Source: Hoyosella sp. YIM 151337
GTDB lineage: Bacteria; Actinomycetota; Actinomycetes; Mycobacteriales; Mycobacteriaceae
Length of the DNA: 64,000 bases
Direction of reading: 5' to 3'
Assembly (NCBI RefSeq): GCF_026041215.1
Contig: NZ_JAPEIQ010000028.1
Coordinates: 147,372 to 211,371 of the forward strand
Shown: positions 51,407 to 60,191 of the stretch, one piece after another
Numbering within the stretch: the stretch's first letter is position 1
Layout: each line of letters starts with the position of its first letter
The notes under the pieces: generated by a model
What the model saw: the letters and a program-made list of their open reading frames with translations, nothing else
What the model was told of the DNA's origin: nothing
Databases searched by the model: none
Position numbers and translations under genes: made by a program

Positions 51407-52818
51407 CGGCCCGGTTGCAGCAGCTGGGTGTGCTGTTTGCCGCCGGAAGCGTGCTACTCACGGGTTGCGCGCCGACTGGCGGTGAGGCGAGCGAGACAAT
51501 CGCGGGGCTTGAGGTCCGTGACGGCCCCAGCGGCGTGCGGGAAGATGCGCCGCCACCAACGGCCCGCGCATACGGTGGCGCGACGTCCCAGCCGGATACC
51601 GTCGCTCTGCACGCGATTAGTGACCTTAATGAGTTCTGGCGGGAGAACATCCGCCTTGTGGCCGATCGGCCGTTCAGTGAGGTCAGTCGTTTACTTTCGT
51701 GGGACGCGACCGCAGATGTCCGCGATGCCGGAGTGTTTTGCCACGCGACAACCGCCGGACTTGAGAACGCCGCGTACTGTCCTGAAGACAACTCAATCGG
51801 CTGGGACCGCGACATCCTCCTGCCCTACGTCGCTGAGCATTTCGGTGACATCGGGATTGCCACCGTTATGGCGCATGAATTCGGGCACGCGGTCTCTTTC
51901 CATACACACGCCTCGCACGACCCGGCCGGCCTCACCGGTGACGCATTGCTGCTGTGGGAACAGCAAGCCGACTGCTATGCGGGCGTATATCTGCGGCACG
52001 TTGCTGAGGGCGCGTCGCCCCGCTTCACGCTCAGTACAACGGACGGCATCAGGTCCGTGCTGGCCGCAATGGTGGCCATCCGAGACCACGATGTCACCGC
52101 GTTCGCCTCGGGGCACGGTTCCGGACTCGACAGAGTGACAGCGCTACAACTGGGCTTCACCGAAGGCGCGCCGCGCTGCGCAGCCCTTGACGGCACCGAA
52201 CTGCACGCGCGATCGCCAGTTGTCCAGGATTTCGCCGGACCACACGACACTGGTGAACTCCCCGTGAACCAGGGCACCGTCAGCCTCGTCGCCGAGTCAT
52301 TCGCTGCAGCATTCGGCACGCAGGCGACGCCCGTGGTGTTAAGTGAGTCCGGAGGGGCCTTTTGCGGCGCGGAGGAGCGCTCTGCTGGCCCGGCTATCCC
52401 CGCGAAGTACTGCCGCGACACACGGTCGCTCGCTATTAGCCTGCATGAACTAGCCAGCCGCGGGCGTGTCGAGCGCTCGCCGGGCCCCTTCCCGGCAGCC
52501 GTTCGGGGTGATTTCAGCGCGTTCGGCATCGTCGCGTCGCGGCTCGCCCTCGCGTTGCGGGACGACGCAGGACTTCCGCTCGACGGAGCAGAAGCCGCAT
52601 GGGCTGCCGCGTGCTACACCGGCGCGTGGGCACGGTCCACCGCCCAGACTGACTCGGGCCGTATCTTCCTGTCCCCCGGGGATCTCGACGAAGCACTCAG
52701 CGAACTCGTGACAGGGGATCTGATCGCAAGCGACGGTAGCGCTGAGCCGCTACGCAGCGCCTTCGCCCGTGTCGACGCGTACCGCAGCGGGCTCACCGGC
52801 GGCCCGGACGCCTGCTGA
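51403..52818 (+). CDS. lipoprotein, neutral zinc metallopeptidase-like
   Basis: 471 residues. Lipoprotein signal with lipobox VLLTGC, acyl cysteine C22. Gluzincin-like active site AHEFGHAVSF (H158, E159, H162) followed by WEQQADCYAG, whose E186 (or nearby acidic residue) can be the third zinc ligand; this pattern is that of the YpfJ-type putative neutral zinc metallopeptidases. Translationally coupled to glgB by a four-base overlap, an odd partner. It should act on the outer face of the membrane. Substrate unknown. Confidence 0.8.
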   Translation: MTARLQQLGVLFAAGSVLLTGCAPTGGEASETIAGLEVRDGPSGVREDAPPPTARAYGGATSQPDTVALHAISDLNEFWRENIRLVADRPFSEVSRLLSWDATADVRDAGVFCHATTAGLENAAYCPEDNSIGWDRDILLPYVAEHFGDIGIATVMAHEFGHAVSFHTHASHDPAGLTGDALLLWEQQADCYAGVYLRHVAEGASPRFTLSTTDGIRSVLAAMVAIRDHDVTAFASGHGSGLDRVTALQLGFTEGAPRCAALDGTELHARSPVVQDFAGPHDTGELPVNQGTVSLVAESFAAAFGTQATPVVLSESGGAFCGAEERSAGPAIPAKYCRDTRSLAISLHELASRGRVERSPGPFPAAVRGDFSAFGIVASRLALALRDDAGLPLDGAEAAWAAACYTGAWARSTAQTDSGRIFLSPGDLDEALSELVTGDLIASDGSAEPLRSAFARVDAYRSGLTGGPDAC

Positions 52819-52823
52819 ATGCA

Positions 52824-53801
52824 CTAGTACAGCGCGGCAGCCAAGTTGCGTCGCGCGGACAGGACGAGCGGGTCGGCCGGATCGAACAATTCCAGAAGCG
52901 AGAGCAGGCGCTCTCGGGCACGAGCCCGGTCATCACCGGCTGTCGTCTTCACGACGTCGATGAGGCGGGCGAAAGCACGGTCCTGCTGGCGGCTCACCAC
53001 CTCAAAGTCCGCGGCAGCGAGCTGAGCGTCCACATCGCTGGGATTCGCATCGGCAGTCGCCACCACATCGGGAGTGAGCGACTGAACGCGCGACAGGAAT
53101 CGGGCGTGATTCACGCCTGCCTTCGCTTCAGCGTTCTTCGGCTCATCATTCAGGATCCGCGCATACGCTTCCTCGGCGGCCGCGAAATCGCCATCCTGCA
53201 GTGCATCCTCGGCGGCTACGATGCGCGGGTCACGCGGGGGTTCGACAGGCTCCTGGCCGTCGTCCACTGGCTCACCCGGAAGTTTCCCCTCGACAGCGCC
53301 CAGCAACTCATCGAGCCATTGGCGAATCTGCGCCTCCGACTGCACCCCAGCGAACGCGTGCAGGGGCTGGCCCGCCGCGATCGCCACGACGGTAGGAATG
53401 GACTGGACTCCGAATGCCTGCGCGATACGCGGATTCTGGTCGACGTCGACTTTTGCCAGCACCCACTTGCCACCGGCCTCACTCGCCAGCTTCTCGAGCA
53501 CCGGCGAGAGCTGTTTGCAGGGCTCACACCACGTGGCCCACAGATCGACGACAACGAGCACCCTGTTAGAGCGTTCAAGGACGTCGGTTTCGAAGCTCTG
53601 TTCGGTCACGTCGACGACAGCCGAACGGCCCGTCTGCGGGGCGGGGCCGCCGGGTCCGCCCTGCGGCGGTGGGGCTGCTTGCGCAGGCGGCTGCGTGGCA
53701 CGCTCCTTCAGGGCGGAGAGATCGACGGCACCTGCAAGTGAACTTGGGAACGATCCAGCGCGGCCCGCGGGCGACGCTGATTGTGGTCCTGGTCGAGTCA
53801 C
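52824..53801 (-). CDS. thioredoxin-TPR protein (YbbN/CnoX-like)
   Basis: 325 residues. A Pro/Gly-rich N-terminal linker, a thioredoxin domain (about 60-170) with active site WCEPC at 91-95, then TPR-like helical repeats. Matches Rv1324. YbbN/CnoX relatives are chaperedoxins that guard proteins from oxidation; the glutamate in the CEPC motif is atypical of reducing thioredoxins (CGPC). Convergent with the metallopeptidase gene, 5 bases between stops. Confidence 0.88.
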   Translation of the reverse strand: MTRPGPQSASPAGRAGSFPSSLAGAVDLSALKERATQPPAQAAPPPQGGPGGPAPQTGRSAVVDVTEQSFETDVLERSNRVLVVVDLWATWCEPCKQLSPVLEKLASEAGGKWVLAKVDVDQNPRIAQAFGVQSIPTVVAIAAGQPLHAFAGVQSEAQIRQWLDELLGAVEGKLPGEPVDDGQEPVEPPRDPRIVAAEDALQDGDFAAAEEAYARILNDEPKNAEAKAGVNHARFLSRVQSLTPDVVATADANPSDVDAQLAAADFEVVSRQQDRAFARLIDVVKTTAGDDRARARERLLSLLELFDPADPLVLSARRNLAAALY

Positions 53802-53860
53802 GCCACTAGTTTGGCATGGATTCGCGACGTGTCACGCCCGGCCCGGCTGTACGGCTCAGG

Positions 53861-54187
53861 CTAGGTCGGCTGCCAGGGCTGCTCGGACTGGTCCGTCAGC
53901 AGGGAATCGACACGCTGCACCTTGGCGTGCAGCTGGTTGGTGAAGCCTGGCCGGATGTCGGCCTTGAGAACCAGGCTAGTGCGGGGTGAGCTGCGCGCGA
54001 CTGCCTCGCAGGCCCGCTTCACCACCGCCATCACCTCATCCCATTCGCCTTCGATCGTGGTGAACATGGATGTCGTCTCATGCGGAAGCCCCGATTCGCG
54101 GACGACTCGGATCGCCGCAGCTACCGCTTCGCCCACGCCGCCGGTTTCGTCCCCGGCCATCGGGCTGACGCTGAAAGCAACAAGCAT
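53861..54187 (-). CDS. thiamine-binding (MTH1187/YkoF-like, DUF77) protein
   Basis: 108 residues. [12 protein letters not shown] followed by [21 protein letters not shown] and the C-terminal [16 protein letters not shown] are typical of the MTH1187/YqgV family. Homologues bind thiamine or its precursors in the cytosol. Physiological role is not settled. Confidence 0.8.
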   Translation of the reverse strand: MLVAFSVSPMAGDETGGVGEAVAAAIRVVRESGLPHETTSMFTTIEGEWDEVMAVVKRACEAVARSSPRTSLVLKADIRPGFTNQLHAKVQRVDSLLTDQSEQPWQPT

Positions 54188-54236
54188 GATGTCCTCCTTC
54201 GCCGCTTGGACCGGGAAGTCTGCCGACTACGCCAGC

Positions 54237-54617
54237 TTATCGGGTAACCGGTACGGCTTCCGGGGTGTCTGGCCGCAGGTAACGCGCTGAAAGCTCCGCG
54301 AGGTGTCCCTTGCGAACCGCCCACCACTCGAAAACCACGGTTCCGATCGGCGGAATGCTGGAAAGCAGCGCTAGGGCCGTCACTCCCCATGTCCACTTGA
54401 GTTCCCGGGCAGTCGCAAGCGCGACAACGATGAACACCACGAAGGCGATGCCGTGGAGGGGCCCGAAGATCTTGACACCGATCTCGGAGGTTTGAGGGAC
54501 GTACTTGAAGAACATTCCGATAAGCAAGCCCACCCAGGTGAAGGCTTCAAATACCGCGACGAAGCGGAAACGCTTGGCGGAGGTACTGAGGTCGAGGAAG
54601 TCACGCATGGGTGCCAT
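54237..54617 (-). CDS. DUF3817 family membrane protein
   Basis: 126 residues. RFRFVAVFEAFTWVGLLIGM near 17, then KIFGPLHGIAFVVFI and a third span (VTALALLSSIPPIGTVVFEWW), the three-span arrangement of DUF3817 integral membrane proteins widespread in actinomycetes. GAGG precedes ATG 54617. Function unknown. Confidence 0.8.
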   Translation of the reverse strand: MAPMRDFLDLSTSAKRFRFVAVFEAFTWVGLLIGMFFKYVPQTSEIGVKIFGPLHGIAFVVFIVVALATARELKWTWGVTALALLSSIPPIGTVVFEWWAVRKGHLAELSARYLRPDTPEAVPVTR

Positions 54618-54656
54618 TCTGCCTCATCACCCCCGCCAGTACTACACTCCGTCGTA

Positions 54657-55844
54657 CTAGCGCGTGGGGACGCGGACGATCAGCGCATCACCCTGACCGC
54701 CACCACCACACAGACCAGCAGCTCCGGTACCGCCGCCGCGCCGCCGCAGCTCCAGTGCGAGATGCAGCACAATGCGCGCCCCCGACATTCCCAGCGGGTG
54801 CCCCAGCGCGATCGCGCCGCCATTCACATTGACCCGGTCCGCACCGATACCGAGTTCGCGTGCCGACACGATGCCGACGGCCGCGAAGGCCTCGTTGATT
54901 TCGACAAGGTCGAGTTCAGACGGACTCAGCCCCACCTTTTGACACGCGTTGCGGATGGACATCGAAGGCTGAGACTGCAGCGTCGAATCCGGGCCGGCAG
55001 ACATCCCATGCGGGCCAATTTCCGCCAGCCAGTCAACGCCGAGCGCCTCCGCCTTTGCGCGGCTCATGACCACAAGCGCCGCCGCACCGTCGGAGATCTG
55101 TGAGGCGTTACCGGCCGTCACGGTGCCGCCCTTGCGGAAGGCCGGGCGCAACCGTCCGAGGGATTCCGCCGTCGTATCACCGCGCACACCCTCATCCGCA
55201 CGGAACTCGACCGGATCGCCCTTCCGCTGCGGGACAGCAACAGGGACCACTTCGTCGTCGTACAGACCGTCTTTCCACGCCCGCGCTGCACGCTGGTGTG
55301 ACGCTGCGGCAAACTCATCTTGTTCTTCACGGCTGACGGCATCGGTGTCGTTGCGCTTCTCCGTGAGCGCCCCCATAGCCTCCTGTGTGAACACGTCACG
55401 GAGACCGTCAAAAGCCATGTGATCCACGAGCGTCGTGTCGCCGTACTTCGTACCCTCGCGGCTATTCAGCAACAGGTGCGGGGCCTGACTCATTGACTCC
55501 ATACCGCCCGCGATGACGACGTCAGCTTCGCCGGCACGGATCATCTGATCCGCGACCGCGATGGAATTGAGCCCGGACAAGCACACCTTGTTGATGTTCG
55601 TCGACGGAACAGTCATCGGAATCCCTGCAGCAGCAGCCGCCTGGCGCGCGGGGATCTGGCCTGCGCCTGCCTGCAGTACATGCCCGAGGATCACATATTG
55701 CACTGCCTCCGGCGCGATGCCTGCCTTCTCGATTGCACCTTTGATCGCAATGCCACCAAGATCCGCAGCGGACAGACCTTTCAGCGACCCGAGCAGACGG
55801 CCAATTGGCGTGCGGGCTCCCGACACGATGACCGACGACGTCAT
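54657..55844 (-). CDS. acetyl-CoA C-acetyltransferase (thiolase)
   Basis: Condenses two acetyl-CoA or cleaves acetoacetyl-CoA. 395 residues. Nucleophile C88 ([10 protein letters not shown]), histidine in [16 protein letters not shown] near 347, second cysteine in [11 protein letters not shown] near 377. GGAGG precedes ATG 55844. Matches the fadA4 position (Rv1323), next to methylmalonyl-CoA epimerase. Confidence 0.94.
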   Translation of the reverse strand: MTSSVIVSGARTPIGRLLGSLKGLSAADLGGIAIKGAIEKAGIAPEAVQYVILGHVLQAGAGQIPARQAAAAAGIPMTVPSTNINKVCLSGLNSIAVADQMIRAGEADVVIAGGMESMSQAPHLLLNSREGTKYGDTTLVDHMAFDGLRDVFTQEAMGALTEKRNDTDAVSREEQDEFAAASHQRAARAWKDGLYDDEVVPVAVPQRKGDPVEFRADEGVRGDTTAESLGRLRPAFRKGGTVTAGNASQISDGAAALVVMSRAKAEALGVDWLAEIGPHGMSAGPDSTLQSQPSMSIRNACQKVGLSPSELDLVEINEAFAAVGIVSARELGIGADRVNVNGGAIALGHPLGMSGARIVLHLALELRRRGGGTGAAGLCGGGGQGDALIVRVPTR

Positions 55845-55973
55845 GTGAACCTCCGTTTGTGCGCCGATCCCAGCACAGCGGACTGGGACTAACAGGACCA
55901 GGTTACCTGCACGTCGCACTGCTACATCCGGGCTGACGCACTGTCCTGCCGACTGTCGCTACACGCACGGACG

Positions 55974-55979
55974 CTACCT
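55974..55979 (+). promoter_or_regulatory. -10 element, epimerase gene
   Basis: TACCTT 8 bases before ATG 55988, no ribosome site; leaderless arrangement. Confidence 0.45.
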
Positions 55980-55987
55980 TTACTGCT

Positions 55988-56458
55988 ATGACGTCTACCG
56001 ACATCTCCACATTGATCACGCAGATTGACCACGTCGGCGTGGCGGTCGCGGACCTCGATGCCGCGATCGCCTGGTACAGCACCGCATTCGGGCTGGTGGT
56101 CGCGCATCGCGAAACCAACGCGGAACAAGGCGTCGAAGAAGCGATGCTGGTTCCCGCAGGGCAATCAGGCCAGGCGGAGAGCGCGACCACCGCCATCCAG
56201 CTGCTCGCCCCCCTGACAGCCGAGTCCACCATTCAGCGTTTCCTCGATCGCAACGGCCCGGGGATGCAGCAACTCGCCTATCGGGTAACTGATCTCGACG
56301 CGGCCGCAGCGCACTTCCGCAGCCAGGGTATCCGTCTCCTGTACGACGAGCCGCGCCGCGGCACCGCCGACTCACGAATCAATTTCCTGCACCCTAAGGA
56401 CGCGGGCGGAATTCTCGTGGAACTTGTAGAGCCTGCTTCCGGCGTGCCGAACCATTAA
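55988..56458 (+). CDS. mce: methylmalonyl-CoA epimerase
   Basis: Interconverts (R)- and (S)-methylmalonyl-CoA in propionate/odd-chain metabolism. 156 residues, vicinal oxygen chelate fold: metal ligand H15 (QIDHVGVAV), the Q in TAIQLLAP and the C-terminal glutamate in ILVELVEP. The segment GMQQLAYRV has Gln-Gln where many epimerases have His-His at a metal ligand; I believe this is common in mycobacterial members. Matches Rv1322A. Confidence 0.87.
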   Translation: MTSTDISTLITQIDHVGVAVADLDAAIAWYSTAFGLVVAHRETNAEQGVEEAMLVPAGQSGQAESATTAIQLLAPLTAESTIQRFLDRNGPGMQQLAYRVTDLDAAAAHFRSQGIRLLYDEPRRGTADSRINFLHPKDAGGILVELVEPASGVPNH

Positions 56459-56497
56459 TCTCCCGTTTGGCGTGCACACTGTTGCCATCAGGACAGA

Positions 56498-56513
56498 GTG
56501 GTCAGCCGACCAC
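56498..56513. promoter_or_regulatory. inverted repeat upstream of DivIVA-like gene
   Basis: GTGGTC-AGCC-GACCAC, perfect 6-base arms, 33 bases before ATG 56546. It could be an operator. Confidence 0.25.
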
Positions 56514-56545
56514 CACAGCTCACTCGCACGATAAGGCTGATTCAG

Positions 56546-57553
56546 ATGGCGCGATTGACCGACGGGACACCCCAAAGCACGATGTTCAGCATCGCGATGC
56601 GCGGTTACGACCGCACGGAAGTGCACGAACAGCTCAGCAGGCTCGACGCGGAAATTCGTGTCACTGCGGCGGATCGTGATGCTATCGCTGCGCAGGCGAA
56701 CGACCTGGCTGACCAGTTGGATGAGGCACGCTCCGAGATCCAGTCCATGCGTGAGGAGATCGAGCAGCTCTCGTCGACTCCGACGACCGCTGCGGACGTC
56801 AGTGACCGTATCGCGCGGATGCTCCGGCTCGCCGCGGATGAGGCGGCCGAAACGCGCGCAGAAGCGCAGGCAGAGGCCGCCGAAATCGTCTCGGTAGCGG
56901 AGCAGAACGCACACGAACTCGAAACCCGCCAGAATCGCGAGTACGAAGAGTGGACGCAGCGCCGCGCCCGCCTTGAGGCGGAGCAGAAGGAAACTCTCGC
57001 ACGAGCACGCAGCGAAGCCGAGCGCATCGTCGAGGGCGCGGAAGCGAAGCGCCGCCAGATCGAGGCGGAGACCAAAGCACAGCAGCGCCAGGAACAAGAC
57101 GACTTCAACACCGCGATGGCGGAGAAGCGCACTACGGCGCTGCGCGAGATCGAAGAACTTCGCGATCGCGCCCGCAAGGACGCCGAGCGCATCGTGCGTG
57201 AAGCCCAAGAAGATGCGGACAACCGGGTGCGGACCGCGAGCCAGAAGGCTAACGACCGTATTTCGTACTCCGCCAAGCTCGCCGAAGATCTGGGCAGCGC
57301 GCGCGATCACTTGCTGGACCAGATTCTGAAGGTACGCGCGCAGTTCGACACGTTCCCCAGCCTGCTGAACCAGACCGATGACGAACGCAACCTGCTCGAC
57401 GACGCCGCGCGCACAATGTCAGCCAACAAGCGTGAGGTCGCGTCACTGCAGAACGGGCGCAATGGCGATGCCCGCAACTACCGCAGCAACGGGAACGAGC
57501 ACGATTCCGCAACCGATTCCTCGGTGCACGCCACGCCGGATTCGCACTCCTGA
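56546..57553 (+). CDS. DivIVA-like coiled-coil protein
   Basis: 335 residues, not matched to a named gene. The N-terminus (MFSIAMRGYDRTEVHEQL) resembles the DivIVA lipid-binding motif. Residues about 35-290 are almost wholly helical, rich in Glu/Arg/Ala/Gln with heptad character, and the last 45 residues are polar and disordered. No signal peptide or membrane span. A scaffold at membrane or septum is plausible by analogy with Wag31 and SepIVA. GTG 56498 would be a longer start. Confidence 0.7.
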   Translation: MARLTDGTPQSTMFSIAMRGYDRTEVHEQLSRLDAEIRVTAADRDAIAAQANDLADQLDEARSEIQSMREEIEQLSSTPTTAADVSDRIARMLRLAADEAAETRAEAQAEAAEIVSVAEQNAHELETRQNREYEEWTQRRARLEAEQKETLARARSEAERIVEGAEAKRRQIEAETKAQQRQEQDDFNTAMAEKRTTALREIEELRDRARKDAERIVREAQEDADNRVRTASQKANDRISYSAKLAEDLGSARDHLLDQILKVRAQFDTFPSLLNQTDDERNLLDDAARTMSANKREVASLQNGRNGDARNYRSNGNEHDSATDSSVHATPDSHS

Positions 57554-57605
57554 ACAACACCAAGAAGTAGGTCCAGGCTCAGAAGGACCCGGACTGTGGG
57601 GGCCG

Positions 57606-57926
57606 CTACCAGCGGCGCGTCACAGTACGGGTCCTTCGCGCTTTCCAGCATCCTGAGTGCCAGTGGCGCCGCTCAGACGCACCTCCGGTGCTGATCGGCC
57701 ACGCAACCACATGCGGAGTGCCGACCGCGATTGTCTGGTCGCACCCAGGACACCGGTACGTCTTTGTGGCCGCGGCCCCCGTTACTGTGCGGACAGCGTA
57801 GTCGTCATCAGCCTTTGCGCCGGGGCCGGTCTGCACCGACGTCCCGAACACGCTTGAGTTCGATACGGGACGGTACGCGGCGGACGCATTGCGTCCGCCG
57901 CTCTTCCGTGTGTTCCGCCGAGGCAC
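57606..57926 (-). CDS. small zinc-ribbon-like conserved protein
   Basis: 106 residues. A basic N-terminus (MPRRNTRKSGG), a variable linker, then GAAATKTYRCPGCDQTI and HVVAWP, ending with RRHWHSGCW. The CxxC pair plus His/Cys of HWHSGC look like a four-ligand zinc site. Similar proteins are found across actinobacteria, often annotated only as 'ATP/GTP-binding'; function unknown. The GTG at 57926 is 7 bases after TACGAT. Two inverted repeats overlap its 5' end. Confidence 0.75.
   Translation of the reverse strand: MPRRNTRKSGGRNASAAYRPVSNSSVFGTSVQTGPGAKADDDYAVRTVTGAAATKTYRCPGCDQTIAVGTPHVVAWPISTGGASERRHWHSGCWKARRTRTVTRRW
57878..57900. repeat. perfect inverted repeat in 5' coding region of zinc-ribbon gene
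   Basis: CGGCGGACGCA and TGCGTCCGCCG, 11-base perfect arms around one base, 26 bases into the small gene and 56 bases past the transketolase stop. It could be an operator or part of a transketolase terminator. Confidence 0.6.
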
Positions 57927-57950
57927 ATCATCGATCGTAACGATGTGCCT
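57921..57950. repeat. perfect inverted repeat over start of zinc-ribbon gene
   Basis: AGGCACATC and GATGTGCCT, 9-base arms with a 12-base centre containing the palindrome ATCGAT. It covers the GTG start and the TACGAT box, and ends 6 bases from the transketolase stop. Confidence 0.6.
57934..57939 (-). promoter_or_regulatory. -10 element, zinc-ribbon gene
   Basis: TACGAT 7 bases before GTG 57926, inside the inverted repeat 57921-57950, so a bound protein there would block transcription. Confidence 0.4.
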
Positions 57951-57955
57951 GGCCG

Positions 57956-60025
57956 TTAGCCGGCAAGGTGGGTGCGGATCACATCAGTGAGGTTCTCGGG
58001 CGTGAAACCGAAGCGCGTTTGCAGTTCCTTGAGCGGCGCGGAGGCGCCGAAGGTGTGCATCCCGATGATGGATCCACCGAAACCGGTGTACCGGTCCCAC
58101 CCCAGCGTCGACGCCTTCTCAATGGCGACGCGCTCGGTGATGTGCGGCGGCAGCACCGCACGCCGGTACTCCTCGGGCTGCCGGTCGAATAGCTCCTGAC
58201 ACGGCATGCTTACCACCCGGATTCGCGCACCCTCCGCGGTCAGCTGCTCGTACGTTTGCACCGCGATGTGAACTTCGCTGCCCGTCGCAATCACGATCAC
58301 TTCAGGCTCCGCACCCCCCGGCGGGTCTGCGAGCACATACGCGCCACTGGCGACACCCGCAGCTGAACCGTACTTGTCGCGGTCCAGCGTCGGCAGATTC
58401 TGCCGAGTCAGGACGATCGCCGCAGGTTCATGCCGAAGCGGCAGCACAGTACGCCATGTTTCCACGACCTCGTTCGCGTCACACGGACGGAACACGTCTA
58501 GCCCAGGAATCGCGCGGAGGGAAGCGAGCTGCTCAACTGGCTGATGTGTTGGGCCGTCTTCCCCCACGCCGATCGAATCGTGCGTGAAAACGTGAATCAC
58601 AGGGAGTTCCATCAGCGCGGACAGCCGGATAGCACCGCGCGCGAAATCCGAGAAGATCAGAAAGGTCGACCAATATGCCCGGATCTTGGAGAGCGCCAGC
58701 CCGTTGGCGACCGCGGCAGACAGGAATTCACGGACGCCGAAGTGGATGTTTCGCCCGGCGTGGTTGTCTGCGCCAAAATCCCCGGCACCCTCGAAGGTCA
58801 GACGGGTTTTGGTCGACGGCGCGAGGTCGGCGGAGCCGCCCATCAGCCACGGTACGTTTTTTGCGATCGCATTCAAAACCTCACCGGAAGAGCTACGCGT
58901 CGCGACTCCCTTCGCATCCGGGGGATACGCCTGAACCCCGGAGTCCCACCCGGACGGGAGTTGCCTGCGCACCATAGCGTCCAGCTGCGCGGCTAGTTCC
59001 GGAAACTCTCCCCGATAGCGTTCGAAAAGCGTTTCCCATTCCGCGCGCAGACGGCGTCCGCGATGACCAACACCATTGGCGAAGTGCTCGTAAACACCAT
59101 CGGGAACCAGGAAATGCTCGTCTTCGGGCCAGCCGTAGAACCGCTTGGCGGCGGCTGCCTCCGCTTCCCCGAGTGGCTCACCGTGCGCCGACGCGGTGCC
59201 CTGCTTGTTCGGTGCACCGTAGCCGATGTGGCTGTCGACAATGATCAGTGTCGGGCGAACAGTCTCTTGCTGAAACTCGCTTAATGCACGGGCGAAAGCA
59301 AGCGTGTCATTGGCGTCCTGCACCCGAACTACTTGCCAGCCATGGCCCGCAAAACGTGTCGCGACATCCTCGGTGAACGCGAGCTCAGTACTGCCCTCAA
59401 TGCTGATTTGGTTGCTGTCGTAAATCCAGCAGAGGTTGGCGAGCTTGAGGTGCCCGGCGAGGGATGCTGCTTCAGCCGCAACGCCTTCCATCAGATCGCC
59501 ATCGCCGCACAGTACGTATGTGTTGTAGGTGAAAAGCTCAAAGCCTGGGCGATTGAAGTATGCGGCCAGCCACCGCGCGGCCATCGCCATGCCGACTGAT
59601 GTCGCTGCTCCCGTGCCCAGCGGCCCTGTCGTTGCTTCGACGCCCGCAGTCCAGCGGTATTCAGGATGGCCTGGGCATTTCGAATCGAGCTGACGGAAGT
59701 GCCGCAGATCATCAAGGCTGACGGCGGGGTCGCCGAGCACCTCGTAGTCCGGGTTGACTGATCGCACCCCGGTCAGATGCAGTGCTGAGTACAGCAACGT
59801 AGACGCATGCCCAACGGAGAGTACGAACCTGTCCCGGTCCGGCCAGATCGGAGCCGTCGGGTCGTACCGCAAGATCTCCTGCCACAGGGTGTACACGACA
59901 GGCGCCATCGACATGGGCGTGCCCGGATGCCCTGAATTGGCGGCCTGCACCGCGTCAATGCACAGCGTCCGGATTGTGTTAATGGCGAGTTTGTCTAGCT
60001 CTGTATCGGTGTTCGTGGCGACCAC
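57956..60025 (-). CDS. tkt: transketolase
   Basis: ThDP enzyme of the pentose phosphate pathway. 689 residues. NSGHPGTPMS near 31, ThDP motif GDGDLMEGVAAEAASLAGH near 153, HTHDSIGVGEDGPTHQPVEQ-type region (THDSIGVGEDGPTHQPVE) near 455. GTG 60025 has GGGAG five bases ahead; the in-frame GTG at 60031 overlaps that site. It stands alone, not with transaldolase or zwf as in the usual actinobacterial cluster, so it may be a second transketolase. Confidence 0.93.
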   Translation of the reverse strand: MVATNTDTELDKLAINTIRTLCIDAVQAANSGHPGTPMSMAPVVYTLWQEILRYDPTAPIWPDRDRFVLSVGHASTLLYSALHLTGVRSVNPDYEVLGDPAVSLDDLRHFRQLDSKCPGHPEYRWTAGVEATTGPLGTGAATSVGMAMAARWLAAYFNRPGFELFTYNTYVLCGDGDLMEGVAAEAASLAGHLKLANLCWIYDSNQISIEGSTELAFTEDVATRFAGHGWQVVRVQDANDTLAFARALSEFQQETVRPTLIIVDSHIGYGAPNKQGTASAHGEPLGEAEAAAAKRFYGWPEDEHFLVPDGVYEHFANGVGHRGRRLRAEWETLFERYRGEFPELAAQLDAMVRRQLPSGWDSGVQAYPPDAKGVATRSSSGEVLNAIAKNVPWLMGGSADLAPSTKTRLTFEGAGDFGADNHAGRNIHFGVREFLSAAVANGLALSKIRAYWSTFLIFSDFARGAIRLSALMELPVIHVFTHDSIGVGEDGPTHQPVEQLASLRAIPGLDVFRPCDANEVVETWRTVLPLRHEPAAIVLTRQNLPTLDRDKYGSAAGVASGAYVLADPPGGAEPEVIVIATGSEVHIAVQTYEQLTAEGARIRVVSMPCQELFDRQPEEYRRAVLPPHITERVAIEKASTLGWDRYTGFGGSIIGMHTFGASAPLKELQTRFGFTPENLTDVIRTHLAG

Positions 60026-60191
60026 AGTCACTCCCAGGTCTTGAGTTGTCAGTTGTTTCTGAATTGCCGCGCACTGTTCGTGACGCGGCCGAGTAGTTCA
60101 GACCGTGACGCCTCGACGCAGCACACACTCGCTCCCTCTAGCGTAGGGACACCATCAGTTAAAATTGACACTAAATTCGAACGCGCGGTGA

